Source: Planctomyces sp.
GTDB lineage: Bacteria > Planctomycetota > Planctomycetia > Planctomycetales > Planctomycetaceae
Assembly: GCA_005778115.1 (NCBI GenBank)
Contig: SXKJ01000188.1
Coordinates: 1 to 33,511 of the forward strand
Direction: 5' to 3'
DNA length: 33,511 nucleotides
Positions 6,798-15,780 of the stretch are shown one piece after another. The position numbers and the translations under genes are program-made. The stretch's first letter is position 1; each line of letters begins with the position of its first letter. The notes below the pieces were generated by a model. The model was not told the DNA's origin, made no database searches, and worked only from the letters and a program-made list of their open reading frames with translations.

Positions 6798-9239
6798 ATG
6801 AGACGATTCTCGCTTCGATTTCTTACAGGCTTCGCTTTGCTGTCCGTGCTGCTGTTGCCGTCGTGGAGCCAGTCCCAAAATTCGTCGCCTGACTTCAGCA
6901 AAGTGGGCGTCGTGTTTCTGAAGAAGCACTGCATCGAGTGTCACAGCGGCGACAAGCCGAAGGCCGAGCTTTCGTTGGTTGGCTTCATGGACAATGCCTC
7001 GGTCATCAAGAAGCGCAAGACGTGGGAGTCGGTGCTGAAGATGGTCGAGTCCAGCGAGATGCCGCCGTACGACAAGCCGCAGCCGACCGCCAAAGAGATC
7101 GAAGAGTTTGCGTCGCTCGCGCGAGCGGTCTTTGAGCATCATGACAAGAATGCGAAGCCTGATCCGGGCCGAGTCACGATGCGGCGGCTGAATCGGGTTG
7201 AGTACGCCAACACGCTGCGCGATCTGGTCGGAGCGGATTTTAACCCGGCGGCCGATTTCCCTTCGGACGACATCGGTCACGGCTTCGACAACATCGGCGA
7301 CGTGTTGACGCTCTCGCCGGTGCTGATGGAGCAATATCTCGCGGCGGCGGAGACGGTTTCGCAGCGAGTCATCAATCCGAACCCCTCCGCACCGGCGAAG
7401 CGATATCTCTCTGGTCGCTACTTGCAGCCGAACAATGCCCAGACACCGCAAGGACGGTTCCGTCCGATGAACCCGGCCGATGCCGAGCCGGTGAATTCCG
7501 GCCCGTTTGCAGCGGCGGGCGATTACCTCAAATTCTCCGCCGATGCCGATCTGATTCTGCGGGCGAACATGTATGCCGAGACAAAAGGCTCGTCGCCGGT
7601 GAAGGTCGCGCTGTTCATTTCGGGAGGCAAGCTGCCTGATCCGTCGCCGGACGAAGAAGTCGATCAGCTCATGGGAGCGGCTTTGAAGACGATGAAGCCG
7701 CTGAAGATTCTGAAGGTCTTCGAGATCACCGCTCGCGATGCCAAGAGCGTTCAGCAGATTGAATTCCCGATCAATCGCCGAGGGGACATCCAACGAGCCG
7801 GCCTGGCGATCGTGAAGCCGTCCGAAGGGGAGGAAACTCCCCAGCTTTTCATTGAACACATCTGGAGCGAAGGGCCGCTGGAGACTCGGCCGGCGTCGCA
7901 GATCATGCTCCTAAAGTGTTCGCCCGATAAACCGCAAGCGGAACAGACTCGCGAGGTGCTGACGCGATTGTTGTCACGCGGGTATCGCCGAACCGCGACG
8001 CCGCAAGAAGTCGAAGCGATGGCGAAGGTAGTCGATCAACTCGTCGCCGGTGGCGAGAAGTGGGAAGCGGGTATGCAATGGGCCGTGCAAGCCGTGCTCT
8101 GCTCGCCGAAGTTCTTGTTTAGAGTCGAACTCGATGACCGCCCCGATAGCCCGGAGGCTCGGCCGATTGACGAGTTTCATCTGGCCTCGCGGTTGTCGTA
8201 CTTTCTGTGGAACACGATGCCGGATGACGAGCTGTTCGATCTCGCTCGGCGCGGCGAGCTGTCGAAGAACCTCGAACCGCAAGTCCTCCGCATGTTGAAA
8301 GACCCGCGTGCTGTTCCCTCGTTGGTCGATCAATTCGCGATGCAGTGGCTGCAACTCAAGCGGTTGGAGTTGATCGCTCCGGATGGGAAGCTCTTTCCCG
8401 ACTTCAACGAGATTCTCCGCCGCGCGATGCTGACCGAGACGCGAATGTTTCTCCAAACGCTGCTGACCGAGGATCGGAGCTTGTTGGAGTTGCTCGCGGC
8501 CGATTTCACGTTTGTGAATGAACCGCTCGCTCGGCATTACGGCATCGCCGACACGAACGGAAATCGAGTCGGACAGAAGCCGGATCGTGACAAAGGCCAA
8601 CCAATTCGCGGCCCAGAGTTCGTCCGAGTCAATGTCGGCTCCACTGGCAGAGGCGGACTGCTGACGCAAGCGAGCCTGCTGACGGTCACGTCCAATCCGA
8701 CCCGCACGTCACCGGTCAAACGAGGCCGCTGGGTTCTGGAACAATTGCTCGGCACGCCGCCGCCACCTCCGCCACCGAACGTGCCGGAACTTGAGCAAGG
8801 AGAGAAACTGACCGGCTCGTTGCGACAACGCATGGAGCAGCATCGAGCGAATCCCAGTTGTGCGAACTGTCACGCGCGCATGGACCCGCTGGGATTTGCC
8901 TTCGAGAACTTCGATGCCATCGGCCGCTTCCGCGAGAAGGATGGCGAGTTCCCGATCGACCCGGCCGGAGAACTGCCGACCGGCGAGAAGTTTTCGGGAC
9001 CGAGCGAACTCAAGGAGATTTTGAAGACTCGGCAAGCTCTGTTCACGCGGTGTATCACTGAAAAACTGATGACGTACGCTCTGGGACGTGGCCTTGAGTA
9101 TTACGACCGCCCCGCCGTCGATCGGATCACCACGGCTCTGGCTCAAAACGGATATCGGTTTTCAACTCTGATTGTTGAAACGGTGAAGAGCGAACCGTTC
9201 CGCCTGCGACGCGGGCTTGTGGCGGACGACAAGAAATAA
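6798..9239 (+). CDS. Planctomycete cytochrome c / DUF1592-DUF1588 protein
   Basis: 813 residues from ATG 6798, which begins a signal peptide (MRRFSLRFLTGFALLSVLLL). One c-type haem site lies near the N-terminus (C45-x2-C48-H49 in HCIECHSGD). Then follow the usual blocks of this family: DUF1587 about 127-190 (RRLNRVEYANTLRDLVG), DUF1595 about 385-445, DUF1592 about 455-580 (LASRLSYFLWNTMPDDELFD), DUF1588 about 600-710 with a second CxxCH (C688-x2-C691-H692 in CANCHARMDPLGFAFENFD), and DUF1585 to the end. The run of prolines near residue 655 is common in the family. It is exported; the biochemical role of the family is not established, though polysaccharide-related oxidation has been proposed. 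Members are usually next to a DUF1552 gene, which is not seen here. It is divergent from fhcB-like (118-base gap) and convergent with the next gene. Confidence 0.93.
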   Translation: MRRFSLRFLTGFALLSVLLLPSWSQSQNSSPDFSKVGVVFLKKHCIECHSGDKPKAELSLVGFMDNASVIKKRKTWESVLKMVESSEMPPYDKPQPTAKEIEEFASLARAVFEHHDKNAKPDPGRVTMRRLNRVEYANTLRDLVGADFNPAADFPSDDIGHGFDNIGDVLTLSPVLMEQYLAAAETVSQRVINPNPSAPAKRYLSGRYLQPNNAQTPQGRFRPMNPADAEPVNSGPFAAAGDYLKFSADADLILRANMYAETKGSSPVKVALFISGGKLPDPSPDEEVDQLMGAALKTMKPLKILKVFEITARDAKSVQQIEFPINRRGDIQRAGLAIVKPSEGEETPQLFIEHIWSEGPLETRPASQIMLLKCSPDKPQAEQTREVLTRLLSRGYRRTATPQEVEAMAKVVDQLVAGGEKWEAGMQWAVQAVLCSPKFLFRVELDDRPDSPEARPIDEFHLASRLSYFLWNTMPDDELFDLARRGELSKNLEPQVLRMLKDPRAVPSLVDQFAMQWLQLKRLELIAPDGKLFPDFNEILRRAMLTETRMFLQTLLTEDRSLLELLAADFTFVNEPLARHYGIADTNGNRVGQKPDRDKGQPIRGPEFVRVNVGSTGRGGLLTQASLLTVTSNPTRTSPVKRGRWVLEQLLGTPPPPPPPNVPELEQGEKLTGSLRQRMEQHRANPSCANCHARMDPLGFAFENFDAIGRFREKDGEFPIDPAGELPTGEKFSGPSELKEILKTRQALFTRCITEKLMTYALGRGLEYYDRPAVDRITTALAQNGYRFSTLIVETVKSEPFRLRRGLVADDKK

Positions 9240-9262
9240 GTGCGACGAACACAACGGAATTT

Positions 9263-9312
9263 CAGTCGCGGGAGCGACTGGGCTACGTAGGCGAGTCGCT
9301 TCCACGACTCGC
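9263..9312. repeat. REP-like pair H, heads in the centre (CTAC|GTAG)
   Basis: Arms 9263-9286 and 9287-9312 meet at CTACGTAG, so the GTAG heads face inward, unlike the other pairs. Stems are CAGTCGC / GCGACTG and GCGAGTCG / CGACTCGC. The pair fills the gap between two convergent genes and could act as a bidirectional terminator, though no U-tract is present. Confidence 0.8.
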
Positions 9313-9333
9313 ATTTCAACACACGATTTCGAT

Positions 9334-10926
9334 TCACCCCTCTGAAAACTTCCGCAACACGTTGGCAGTGATCCGCGAGACGTGGTCGTCGATTGGGATG
9401 CTGCTGGGCCAACAGATGGAACCGGCGGAGAATGTGCCGCCTCCGGATTCGGTATCGAAGATCGACATCTCCGCGCCGCCGTCGTCTGGGTTGAGTCCCT
9501 TGGCGAGCATTCGCGTTCCTTTGGGTGAACTCGCTGAAATCTTGTCGGTCTCGTGACCGGAGGCTCCGCCAGGACAGCGACGGTGCAGGCTCTTCTCGCC
9601 GAACGTGTCGCCGTTCTTCAGGCCGGTTCCCTCGAAGCACCAGTGTGTGTCGTCGGTCACTCGGTAGGGTGCGCCGGTCATGATGCCGCTGGGGGTGAAT
9701 ACGACCCCCAGCAGATTTGCTTCCGATTCATGCCGCTTGCCGAGCCGGCTTTCGGCTCCGATCCCTTCTGGCCAGAGGCTGGTCATCGTTCCGTTGTGGA
9801 CGGTCATCGTGTCGTTGTCGTGCAGCGTGACCTCGCAGTTCACGCCGTTGCCGCCGAGGTACATCAGCCCGCCGCCTTCGTTGAACACCCACTGCTTGAC
9901 GCGGTCGTACATCGTCCGGGTCCAATACTCCGGATGCGTGCTGATGATGAGCACTTTGTACTTCGACAGGTCGAGCACTTCGTCGTGCAACTGCGTCTCG
10001 GAGTAAAAGTCGTAGGCAAATCCTTCGCGCTCGAGCCAACCAAGCAGTCGCCATTCGGCCGGAGCGATGTGACACGCGGCGCGGCCTTCGATCGGATCGG
10101 TGATCTGTTCGGCGAGAGCGATGTCGTTGATCGGCTCCGGCCGCTCGAACGACAGCGCGGCGTAGTCATTCCAGCCCCAAGTTTGAAACTTCGGGTCGAT
10201 GTAGCGAGCGATCTCCTGCCGCGAGTTGACGACCGGCACATCGGGCAGCGCGTTCGCATGGATGTAATTGCTGCGGCCTCCGAAATTGTTGTAGCAGTTC
10301 CAGGTGATGTTCGAGGCCAGCACCGCCACCGGCGCGGTCGGCTGGGCTGGCGCGACGACCCAGGGGAACGCGAACGCTCTGCCGGACGCGGTGCTGGCGT
10401 GGAAGTAGTACAAGCCCGATCGCTGCGGAGCTTGAACCATCTGTTTCTGAGCCGGGCTGGTGTAGCCGAACTTATTCCACTCGACGCCGGTCTGCGTGTA
10501 ATCGCCGTCGGGAGTGATCTGCATCATGGCTCGCGGACCGTGCTCGTCATGCCAGCCGAGTCCGCGGACAAGCTCTTTCGTCCAGCCGTAGCGCCAGAGT
10601 TCCAAATGGAAACATTCGACCGAGTGGACGCGGAACTCGGCCTCTTCGCCGGATCGAACGCACTTCGGCCAGGCATAGCCGAGCAGTCCGTCCGCCAGCA
10701 GTCGGAAGTGATGCGGTTTCGCGTTGGGAAGCGTCAGCCGAACACGCTTGCCACCGAAGCCGGGGCGTTGCAGCGTGACGAGATACTCGCCGCTCGGCAG
10801 ATCGAGATGCACGGAGCCGCTGGCGCGAGATCGCGTCTCCCACGACTGGCCTCGCTCGTTGACAAATTCCAGCAGGACATCCGAAACCGCGACGTAGCGC
10901 TCGTCGCTGACAAATCCGATCAACAT
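9334..10926 (-). CDS. N,N-dimethylformamidase beta-subunit-like (DMFA2) protein
   Basis: 530 residues from ATG 10926, chosen because GGAGAG lies 8 bases upstream; an earlier in-frame start at 10944 has no such site. After an N-terminal beta-rich part (carboxypeptidase-regulatory-like, VLLEFVNERGQSWETRSRAS), the protein has the features of the large subunit of dimethylformamidase: VLASNITWNCYNNFGGRSNY, ALSFERPEP, EGFAYDFYSETQLHD, VLIISTHPEYWTRTMYDRVK and GGGLMYLGGNGVNCEV. The histidine and glutamate of STHPEYW fit the glutaminase-like fold reported for this enzyme. The small alpha subunit is not seen nearby, so the natural substrate is unlikely to be known; many bacterial homologues are annotated only by this domain. 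No signal peptide is evident. It is divergent from the acyl carrier protein gene. Confidence 0.82.
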   Translation of the reverse strand: MLIGFVSDERYVAVSDVLLEFVNERGQSWETRSRASGSVHLDLPSGEYLVTLQRPGFGGKRVRLTLPNAKPHHFRLLADGLLGYAWPKCVRSGEEAEFRVHSVECFHLELWRYGWTKELVRGLGWHDEHGPRAMMQITPDGDYTQTGVEWNKFGYTSPAQKQMVQAPQRSGLYYFHASTASGRAFAFPWVVAPAQPTAPVAVLASNITWNCYNNFGGRSNYIHANALPDVPVVNSRQEIARYIDPKFQTWGWNDYAALSFERPEPINDIALAEQITDPIEGRAACHIAPAEWRLLGWLEREGFAYDFYSETQLHDEVLDLSKYKVLIISTHPEYWTRTMYDRVKQWVFNEGGGLMYLGGNGVNCEVTLHDNDTMTVHNGTMTSLWPEGIGAESRLGKRHESEANLLGVVFTPSGIMTGAPYRVTDDTHWCFEGTGLKNGDTFGEKSLHRRCPGGASGHETDKISASSPKGTRMLAKGLNPDDGGAEMSIFDTESGGGTFSAGSICWPSSIPIDDHVSRITANVLRKFSEG

Positions 10927-10972
10927 GGTGATGCTCTCCAACAAAGGGGCCGCATTGTGGTCTCATGGGGAA

Positions 10973-11040
10973 GGTTTTCAACCTGCCAGTCACGGAATTC
11001 GGTGGGACCAACCTGAGACGGCCCGAGCAGGTTGAGAACC
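10973..11040. repeat. Inverted repeat between divergent DMFA2-like and ACP genes
   Basis: GGTTTTCAACCTGC (10973-10986) pairs with GCAGGTTGAGAACC (11027-11040) with one mismatch. It lies in the divergent intergenic region. No GTAG head is seen. It may be a degenerate member of the repeat population or a regulatory hairpin. Confidence 0.55.
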
Positions 11041-11135
11041 GGCCCCACGAATGGAACTCGTGTTGCCGGGTTTGGACGGCCTCTGCTACAAGCCGCGCCC
11101 CTTGGAGACTTTCGGTTCGCGAAGGAGAGATCGAA

Positions 11136-11384
11136 ATGAATGCGCCGCAATTCCTCGCCGCGTTGCATGAACTGTTTGATGTCAGCGCGGGCTCGATCCA
11201 TAAAGACTCGGTGTTACAGGACATCGAAGGTTGGAGTTCGATGACCTTCATTGGCCTGATCGCGATGCTCGACGAGGAATTCGGAGTGCGGATTCCTCCG
11301 GGCACGATCCTGCGTTGTCACACCGTGGAAGACCTGATGGACGAGGTCGCGGCCGAACTCAGTCCCAATAAGATGGCGGCCTGA
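11136..11384 (+). CDS. Acyl carrier protein
   Basis: 82 residues from ATG 11136, with AAGGAGA 7 bases upstream. Predicted four-helix carrier protein. The phosphopantetheine serine is S35 in EGWSSMTFIGLIAMLDEEFG; the usual D/DS-L/M is here SS-M, so the acidic residue before the serine is lost while the attachment serine remains. The C-terminal IPPGTILRCHTVEDLMDEVA matches the ACP helix III/IV region. It is the first gene of the plus-strand run and is followed after 50 bases by a KASIII-like gene. The pairing suggests a dedicated carrier for a specialised pathway, not housekeeping fatty acid synthesis (inference). Confidence 0.88.
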   Translation: MNAPQFLAALHELFDVSAGSIHKDSVLQDIEGWSSMTFIGLIAMLDEEFGVRIPPGTILRCHTVEDLMDEVAAELSPNKMAA

Positions 11385-11434
11385 GTGCGGCGATGACTAT
11401 CCTGTCCCCCGTCGAAGCCCTCGAGACATGATCC

Positions 11435-12466
11435 ATGCAGGCGATTCTTAAAGCGATCGAGTACTACTTGCCTCCGCAGGTTCTCAACAACCCGCAGTTG
11501 TGCGAGATCGCGCCCAATTGGTCGCCTCAGAAAATTCAAAGCAAAACCGGCATCGAAGAACGACGCATCTCCGAAGAGGAGGAGCTTTCGTCCGATCTCG
11601 CCGTCAAAGCGGTCACGAAACTGTTTGAATCGGGAGCGTGCAAACCCGAAGACATTGACTACTTGATGCTCTGCACGCAGTCGCCTGATTACTTCCTCCC
11701 GACAACCGCCTGCCTGCTGCAAAACCGGCTGGGCCTGCGGACCAGTTGCGGAGCGCTGGATTTCAACCTCGGCTGTTCGGGATTCATCTACGGGCTCGGC
11801 ATGGCTAAGGGTTTGATCGAGACGGGCCAGGCCACGAACGTGCTGGTCGTTACCGCCGAAACCTACACCAAGTTCATCACGCCGACCGACATGTCAGTCC
11901 GCACGCTGTTCGGCGATGCCTCGGCCGCGACGTTGATCACCGCTCAGGATTCGCACAGTGAACAAGCCCCGGCGATCGGGCCGTTCGTGTACGGCACGGA
12001 CGGGCGCGGGGCGAAGAATCTCATCGTCCAGACCGGCGGGATGCGCAAGCCGGTCGCCGGGTTCGCCAGCGGCGGCGGAGTCGAGGACGCGGACGAGCAT
12101 GTCCTGGTTCCTCCGACGCTCTACATGAACGGGCCGGAAATTTTCCTCTTCACGCTCGACGCCGTGCCCGACTTGGTCGCCGGCATTTGCAGTCGAGCCG
12201 GCATCACCTTCGATGACGTCGATCTGTTTCTCTTCCACCAAGCCAACGAATACATGCTGCGGCACCTGCGGGACAAAATCGAAATCCCGCCGGAACGGTT
12301 TTATGTCTCCATGAGCCACTGCGGCAACACGGTCTCCTCCACGATCCCGATCGCCTTGAAAGAAGCCTACAAAGCCGGACGCCTGAAAATCGGCGACCGA
12401 GTCATGCTGGTCGGCTTCGGCGTCGGTTATTCCTGGGGAGCGACGATGTTGCGGTGGGCGGTGTAA
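11435..12466 (+). CDS. 3-oxoacyl-ACP synthase III (KASIII/FabH-like)
   Basis: 343 residues from ATG 11435. Thiolase-fold ketosynthase with the complete triad: C114 in NLGCSGFIYGLGMAKG, H268 in LFLFHQANEYML and N298 in SHCGNTVSSTIPIAL. The length matches the FabH family. In housekeeping FabH the enzyme starts fatty acid synthesis from acetyl-CoA; FabH-like enzymes beside their own ACP often load or offload acyl groups in secondary pathways. Here it is between an ACP gene and a DegT aminotransferase. A different ATG at 11428 is out of frame. No strong ribosome binding site is visible. Confidence 0.92.
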   Translation: MQAILKAIEYYLPPQVLNNPQLCEIAPNWSPQKIQSKTGIEERRISEEEELSSDLAVKAVTKLFESGACKPEDIDYLMLCTQSPDYFLPTTACLLQNRLGLRTSCGALDFNLGCSGFIYGLGMAKGLIETGQATNVLVVTAETYTKFITPTDMSVRTLFGDASAATLITAQDSHSEQAPAIGPFVYGTDGRGAKNLIVQTGGMRKPVAGFASGGGVEDADEHVLVPPTLYMNGPEIFLFTLDAVPDLVAGICSRAGITFDDVDLFLFHQANEYMLRHLRDKIEIPPERFYVSMSHCGNTVSSTIPIALKEAYKAGRLKIGDRVMLVGFGVGYSWGATMLRWAV

Positions 12467-12563
12467 TCGAATTCGGAAGTCGGAGTGGGGAAGTCGGAAT
12501 CGAAGGATCACTTTCCAATTTCCGCCCCCCGAATTCCGACTTTTCCACGGAAAGGATTCCGAA

Positions 12564-13808
12564 ATGTCTCTCGATTTGCTCGCCACGGATGGTGGGTTGC
12601 CTGTCCGCCAAAAGCCTTTTGCACCATGGCCTGTCTTTGATGAAGCTCAATGCGAGGCCGTTCAGTCCGTATTGAGATCTGGCAAGGTGAATTACTGGAC
12701 CGGACAGGAATGCCGACTGTTTGAAAAGGAATTCGCCGCCGCCGTCGATTGCGAACATGCAATCTCTCTGGCCAACGGCACGCTAGCGATTGAATTGGCG
12801 TTGCAGGCACTCGACATCGGGCCGGGCGATGACGTCATCGTCCCGCCGCGCACGTTCATCGCGACCGCCAGCGCGGTCTGGGCACGGGGCGCTCGGCCGA
12901 TATTCGCGGACGTCGATCCCATCAGCGGCAATCTGACCGCCGCGACGATCGAGGCTGCGCTAACACCGAACACGAAAGCCATCATTCCGGTTCACATTGC
13001 CGGTTGGCCGTGCGACATGGACTCGATCATGGACTTGGCTCACGACCGCCGATTGGCCGTGATCGAGGATTGTGCTCAGGCTCACGGAGCGACCTACAAA
13101 GACCAGCCGGTGGGCTCGGTCGGACACATGGCGGCGTTCTCGTTCTGCCAGGACAAGATCATCACGACCGGTGGCGAGGGCGGCATGCTCGTCACCAATC
13201 GCAAAGACCTGTGGGGTCGCGCGTGGAGTTACAAAGACCACGGCAAAGATTGGGACGCCGTCTACAACCGCGAACATCCGACGATCTTCAAATGGACTCA
13301 CGAGTCGCTCGGCACCAACTGGCGCATGACCGAGATGCAGGCCGCCATCGGCCGGTGTGCTTTGCGCGAGTTGCCGAACTGGGTGGCCGCTCGCCGCCGC
13401 AACGCGGTGACACTCGATAGCGCACTGTCACGCGTTCCTGGCATTCGAGTGGAATCTCCCGCCAGCGATTGCGGACATAGCTATTACAAGCAATACGCCT
13501 TCCTGCGGCCGGAGCGACTGCAAGGCGGATGGTCTCGCGACGTAATCGTGAAAGCATTGCAGAAGGAAGGCATCCCCTGCGGCAGCGGCATCTGCTGCGA
13601 GATCTACCAGGAAGCCGCATTCGAGACCTCCGGCCTCAAACCGGCGAAGCGTCTGCCGAACGCTCGGCAATTGAGCGACACGAGCTTGATGTTTGTGGTC
13701 CATCCGACGCTCAGTGAACCAGACATGCTCGACACGGCTCGCGCCGTCACGAAGGTCATGTTGCATGCGACGCAGCGGTCGCTGATGCCACTCGCGCGAG
13801 CGGCATAA
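12564..13808 (+). CDS. DegT/DnrJ/EryC1/StrS family aminotransferase
   Basis: 414 residues from ATG 12564, with GGAAAGGA upstream. PLP-dependent fold-type I aminotransferase: the PLP lysine is K198 in SFCQDKIITTGGEGGMLVTN, and D169 of VIEDCAQAHG is the pyridine-nitrogen aspartate. Other family marks are GTLAIELALQAL and the TNWRMTEMQAAIG segment. Such enzymes aminate keto-sugars on nucleotides, or cyclitol ketones. Together with the SDR protein and glycosyltransferase downstream, an amino-sugar step is the likely role; the exact sugar cannot be read from sequence. The 97-base gap before it contains direct GAAGTCGGA repeats and no gene. Confidence 0.93.
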   Translation: MSLDLLATDGGLPVRQKPFAPWPVFDEAQCEAVQSVLRSGKVNYWTGQECRLFEKEFAAAVDCEHAISLANGTLAIELALQALDIGPGDDVIVPPRTFIATASAVWARGARPIFADVDPISGNLTAATIEAALTPNTKAIIPVHIAGWPCDMDSIMDLAHDRRLAVIEDCAQAHGATYKDQPVGSVGHMAAFSFCQDKIITTGGEGGMLVTNRKDLWGRAWSYKDHGKDWDAVYNREHPTIFKWTHESLGTNWRMTEMQAAIGRCALRELPNWVAARRRNAVTLDSALSRVPGIRVESPASDCGHSYYKQYAFLRPERLQGGWSRDVIVKALQKEGIPCGSGICCEIYQEAAFETSGLKPAKRLPNARQLSDTSLMFVVHPTLSEPDMLDTARAVTKVMLHATQRSLMPLARAA

Positions 13809-13817
13809 AGACTCGAT

Positions 13818-13866
13818 GTAGCCGAACTCGTGAGAGTTCGGACCGAAGTCTCACGACTTCGGCTAC
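13818..13866. repeat. REP-like inverted pair B1 (GTAG-headed)
   Basis: Arms 13818-13841 and 13843-13866, separated by one base. Left arm: GTAG then CCGAACTC / GAGTTCGG. Right arm, reversed: GTAG then CCGAAGTC / GACTTCGG. The changed base is compensated on the other side of the stem. It starts 9 bases after the aminotransferase stop codon. The remaining 240 bases to the next gene hold no recognisable gene; a short hairpin GGGCGA / TCGCCC is at 14000-14015. Confidence 0.88.
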
Positions 13867-14106
13867 TGAGCCGATCGGTCTCGCTCCGGCAATCTCTGCC
13901 GTTTCCATGCCGCGCTGGCACCGCTCGCGGAATCGCGTAACTCCGCGTGACCGTCAAAGTTTGCTCATCTTCCCGATGGCTGTCGTCCGAAAAACCTGAT
14001 GGGCGAAGTCTCGCCCGCAGGGATGCGTTCGCGATCCGTCGCTCGATCGACGGTCTCGCTTGCGCGCCCAGCCGGAATGCAGACGCAATCAGGGAAGGAG
14101 CCAACG

Positions 14107-15768
14107 ATGTCGCAGGGATGCCTCATGCAGCCGGGTCTGAGCAGCGGTGAATTGCCGCGCGAGGTCTTTCCGCCCGTCACGATGCCGGGAACTCGAAAAC
14201 TGTTCGATCAAGCGTGGACGCAACTGTTTGGATCACTGGCGTCGGACAAACTCGCGGTGCGTGTGTTTGTCGATTTCATCGTTGCGAATGTGGTGCTGGT
14301 GATGGCCGCCGTCGTGCGACTGGCCCTCATGGGAGGCCTGAGCTGGGATAACCCTATCGGAACGCTGTTTGACCGAGTCAACGCCACCTATTTGATGAAC
14401 GCCGGCTGGTTCGGACTCTCAACCGTCGTGCTGTTCGCTCTGACGCGCGTCTATCTGCCGGTTCCCTTCTCGCGAGTACAACAACGTTTGACCGCCATCG
14501 CGTTGGCATGCGGCATCGGCCTGATCGCTCACTTGGCGTTGGGCACGTTTGCTTTCAAAAAGTCGCAGCAGACATTGGAGATTGGTCTCCCCGCCTGGAC
14601 GCTGCTCTGCATGGTCGTTGCGAGCGTGCGGTACTTTCGGATGAAAGTCGGCGAACGCTTCCGAGTCGTGGTGAGAGGCGAAGCCGCGAACACGAAAATC
14701 GAAGACGTGCTCGTCGTCGGCGGAGCGGGTTACATCGGTTCGATTCTGACTCGGCAACTGCTCGACGCCGGTTACCGCGTGCGAGTGCTGGACCTCGAAT
14801 TATTCGGCACCAAGTCGTTGGCGGATGTGCTTGAGCACCCACGACTGGAAGTGATGAAGGGAGACTTCCGAAACATCGAAGACGCCGCCCGCGCTCTGCG
14901 AGGTATGGACGCGGTCTGTCACTTAGCGGCGATCGTTGGCGATCCGGCCTGTGCGCTCGATCGCGAGACGACCATCACGGTGAACTACGCCGCCGCGAAG
15001 ATGATGGCTCAACTGGCGAAGGCCAATGGCGTGTCGAAATTCGTGTTTGCATCGACGTGCAGCGTCTACGGCGACTCGGAAGAGATCATGTCCGAGGACT
15101 CGCCGCTCAACCCAGTCTCGCTATACGCCACGACGAAGATCGACGCCGAACGAGCGCTGCTCGATGCGGCGGACGCCGACTTCCAACCGACGATCTTGCG
15201 ATTCGCGACTGCCTACGGCTGGTCGCATCGCCCACGCTTTGACCTCGTGGCCAACCTCTTCAGTGCTCAAGCTGTGACCGACAAGAGAATTCGCGTCTTC
15301 AATGGAGAACAATGGCGGCCGTTCGTTCACACTCGCGATATCGCTCGCGCCTGTGTCCTGACACTGGAGGCCCCGCTCGCCAAAGTCGGCAGCCAAATCT
15401 TCAACGTCGGTGACGAAAGCCAGAACTACACGCTGACCCAACTTGGCCAGATGGTCGCCCAGTCCTGTCCGGGAATCGTGGTCGAGGAAGTTCGCAACAA
15501 CGACGACATGCGCAACTATCGGGTCAACTTTGAAAAGATCCGCCGGGCAGTCGGCTTCCGAGCTTCGATCGACTTGGTCGACGGAGTCCAAGAAATGGTC
15601 GATGCCGTGGTCGGCGGACATGTCCCGAACTGGCGCGATCCGATTTACAGCAACTCGAAACACCTCGAAGGAGAGGGGTTGTCCGTCTTGAAGTTCGACG
15701 CGCTTCGCAAACACGCCGACGACATGCCAGCAACCACGCGGTTCCTCGCCAAGAAAGCGGCCGCATAA
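14107..15768 (+). CDS. Membrane-anchored NAD-dependent epimerase/dehydratase (extended SDR)
   Basis: 553 residues from ATG 14107, with AAGGAG 6 bases upstream; an earlier in-frame start at 13999 is not preferred. Residues about 50-180 contain four hydrophobic segments (VFVDFIVANVVLVMAAVVRL, WFGLSTVVLFAL, AIALACGIGLIAHLAL, LLCMVVASV), an arrangement like the membrane part of WbpM/CapD-type polysaccharide enzymes. The Rossmann glycine motif GGAGYIG is at 205-211, and the catalytic Tyr-Lys pair is Y340/K344 in SLYATTKIDAERAL, after ASTCSVYGDSEE. The catalytic half is closer to GalE/dTDP-glucose-dehydratase-type SDRs than to the CapD half, and the extra Rossmann domain of WbpM is missing. Probable role: nucleotide-sugar conversion at the membrane in the surface-glycan cluster. 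Confidence 0.87.
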   Translation: MSQGCLMQPGLSSGELPREVFPPVTMPGTRKLFDQAWTQLFGSLASDKLAVRVFVDFIVANVVLVMAAVVRLALMGGLSWDNPIGTLFDRVNATYLMNAGWFGLSTVVLFALTRVYLPVPFSRVQQRLTAIALACGIGLIAHLALGTFAFKKSQQTLEIGLPAWTLLCMVVASVRYFRMKVGERFRVVVRGEAANTKIEDVLVVGGAGYIGSILTRQLLDAGYRVRVLDLELFGTKSLADVLEHPRLEVMKGDFRNIEDAARALRGMDAVCHLAAIVGDPACALDRETTITVNYAAAKMMAQLAKANGVSKFVFASTCSVYGDSEEIMSEDSPLNPVSLYATTKIDAERALLDAADADFQPTILRFATAYGWSHRPRFDLVANLFSAQAVTDKRIRVFNGEQWRPFVHTRDIARACVLTLEAPLAKVGSQIFNVGDESQNYTLTQLGQMVAQSCPGIVVEEVRNNDDMRNYRVNFEKIRRAVGFRASIDLVDGVQEMVDAVVGGHVPNWRDPIYSNSKHLEGEGLSVLKFDALRKHADDMPATTRFLAKKAAA

Positions 15769-15780
15769 ATCCAATCAACA

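Noticed and set aside
6765-7859. 364-codon minus-strand frame opposite the DUF1592-type cytochrome gene
   Set aside because: Arg/Leu-rich antisense shadow of a strongly supported gene.
9553-11016. 487-codon open frame on the plus strand opposite the DMFA2-like gene
   Set aside because: It is antisense to a gene with clear family motifs; its translation is rich in Arg/Val/Asp as expected for a GC-rich shadow frame and has no recognisable pattern.
13985-14030. Hairpin GGGCGA/TCGCCC upstream of the membrane SDR gene as a possible riboswitch
   Set aside because: Only one short stem is visible, and no conserved riboswitch core could be recognised.
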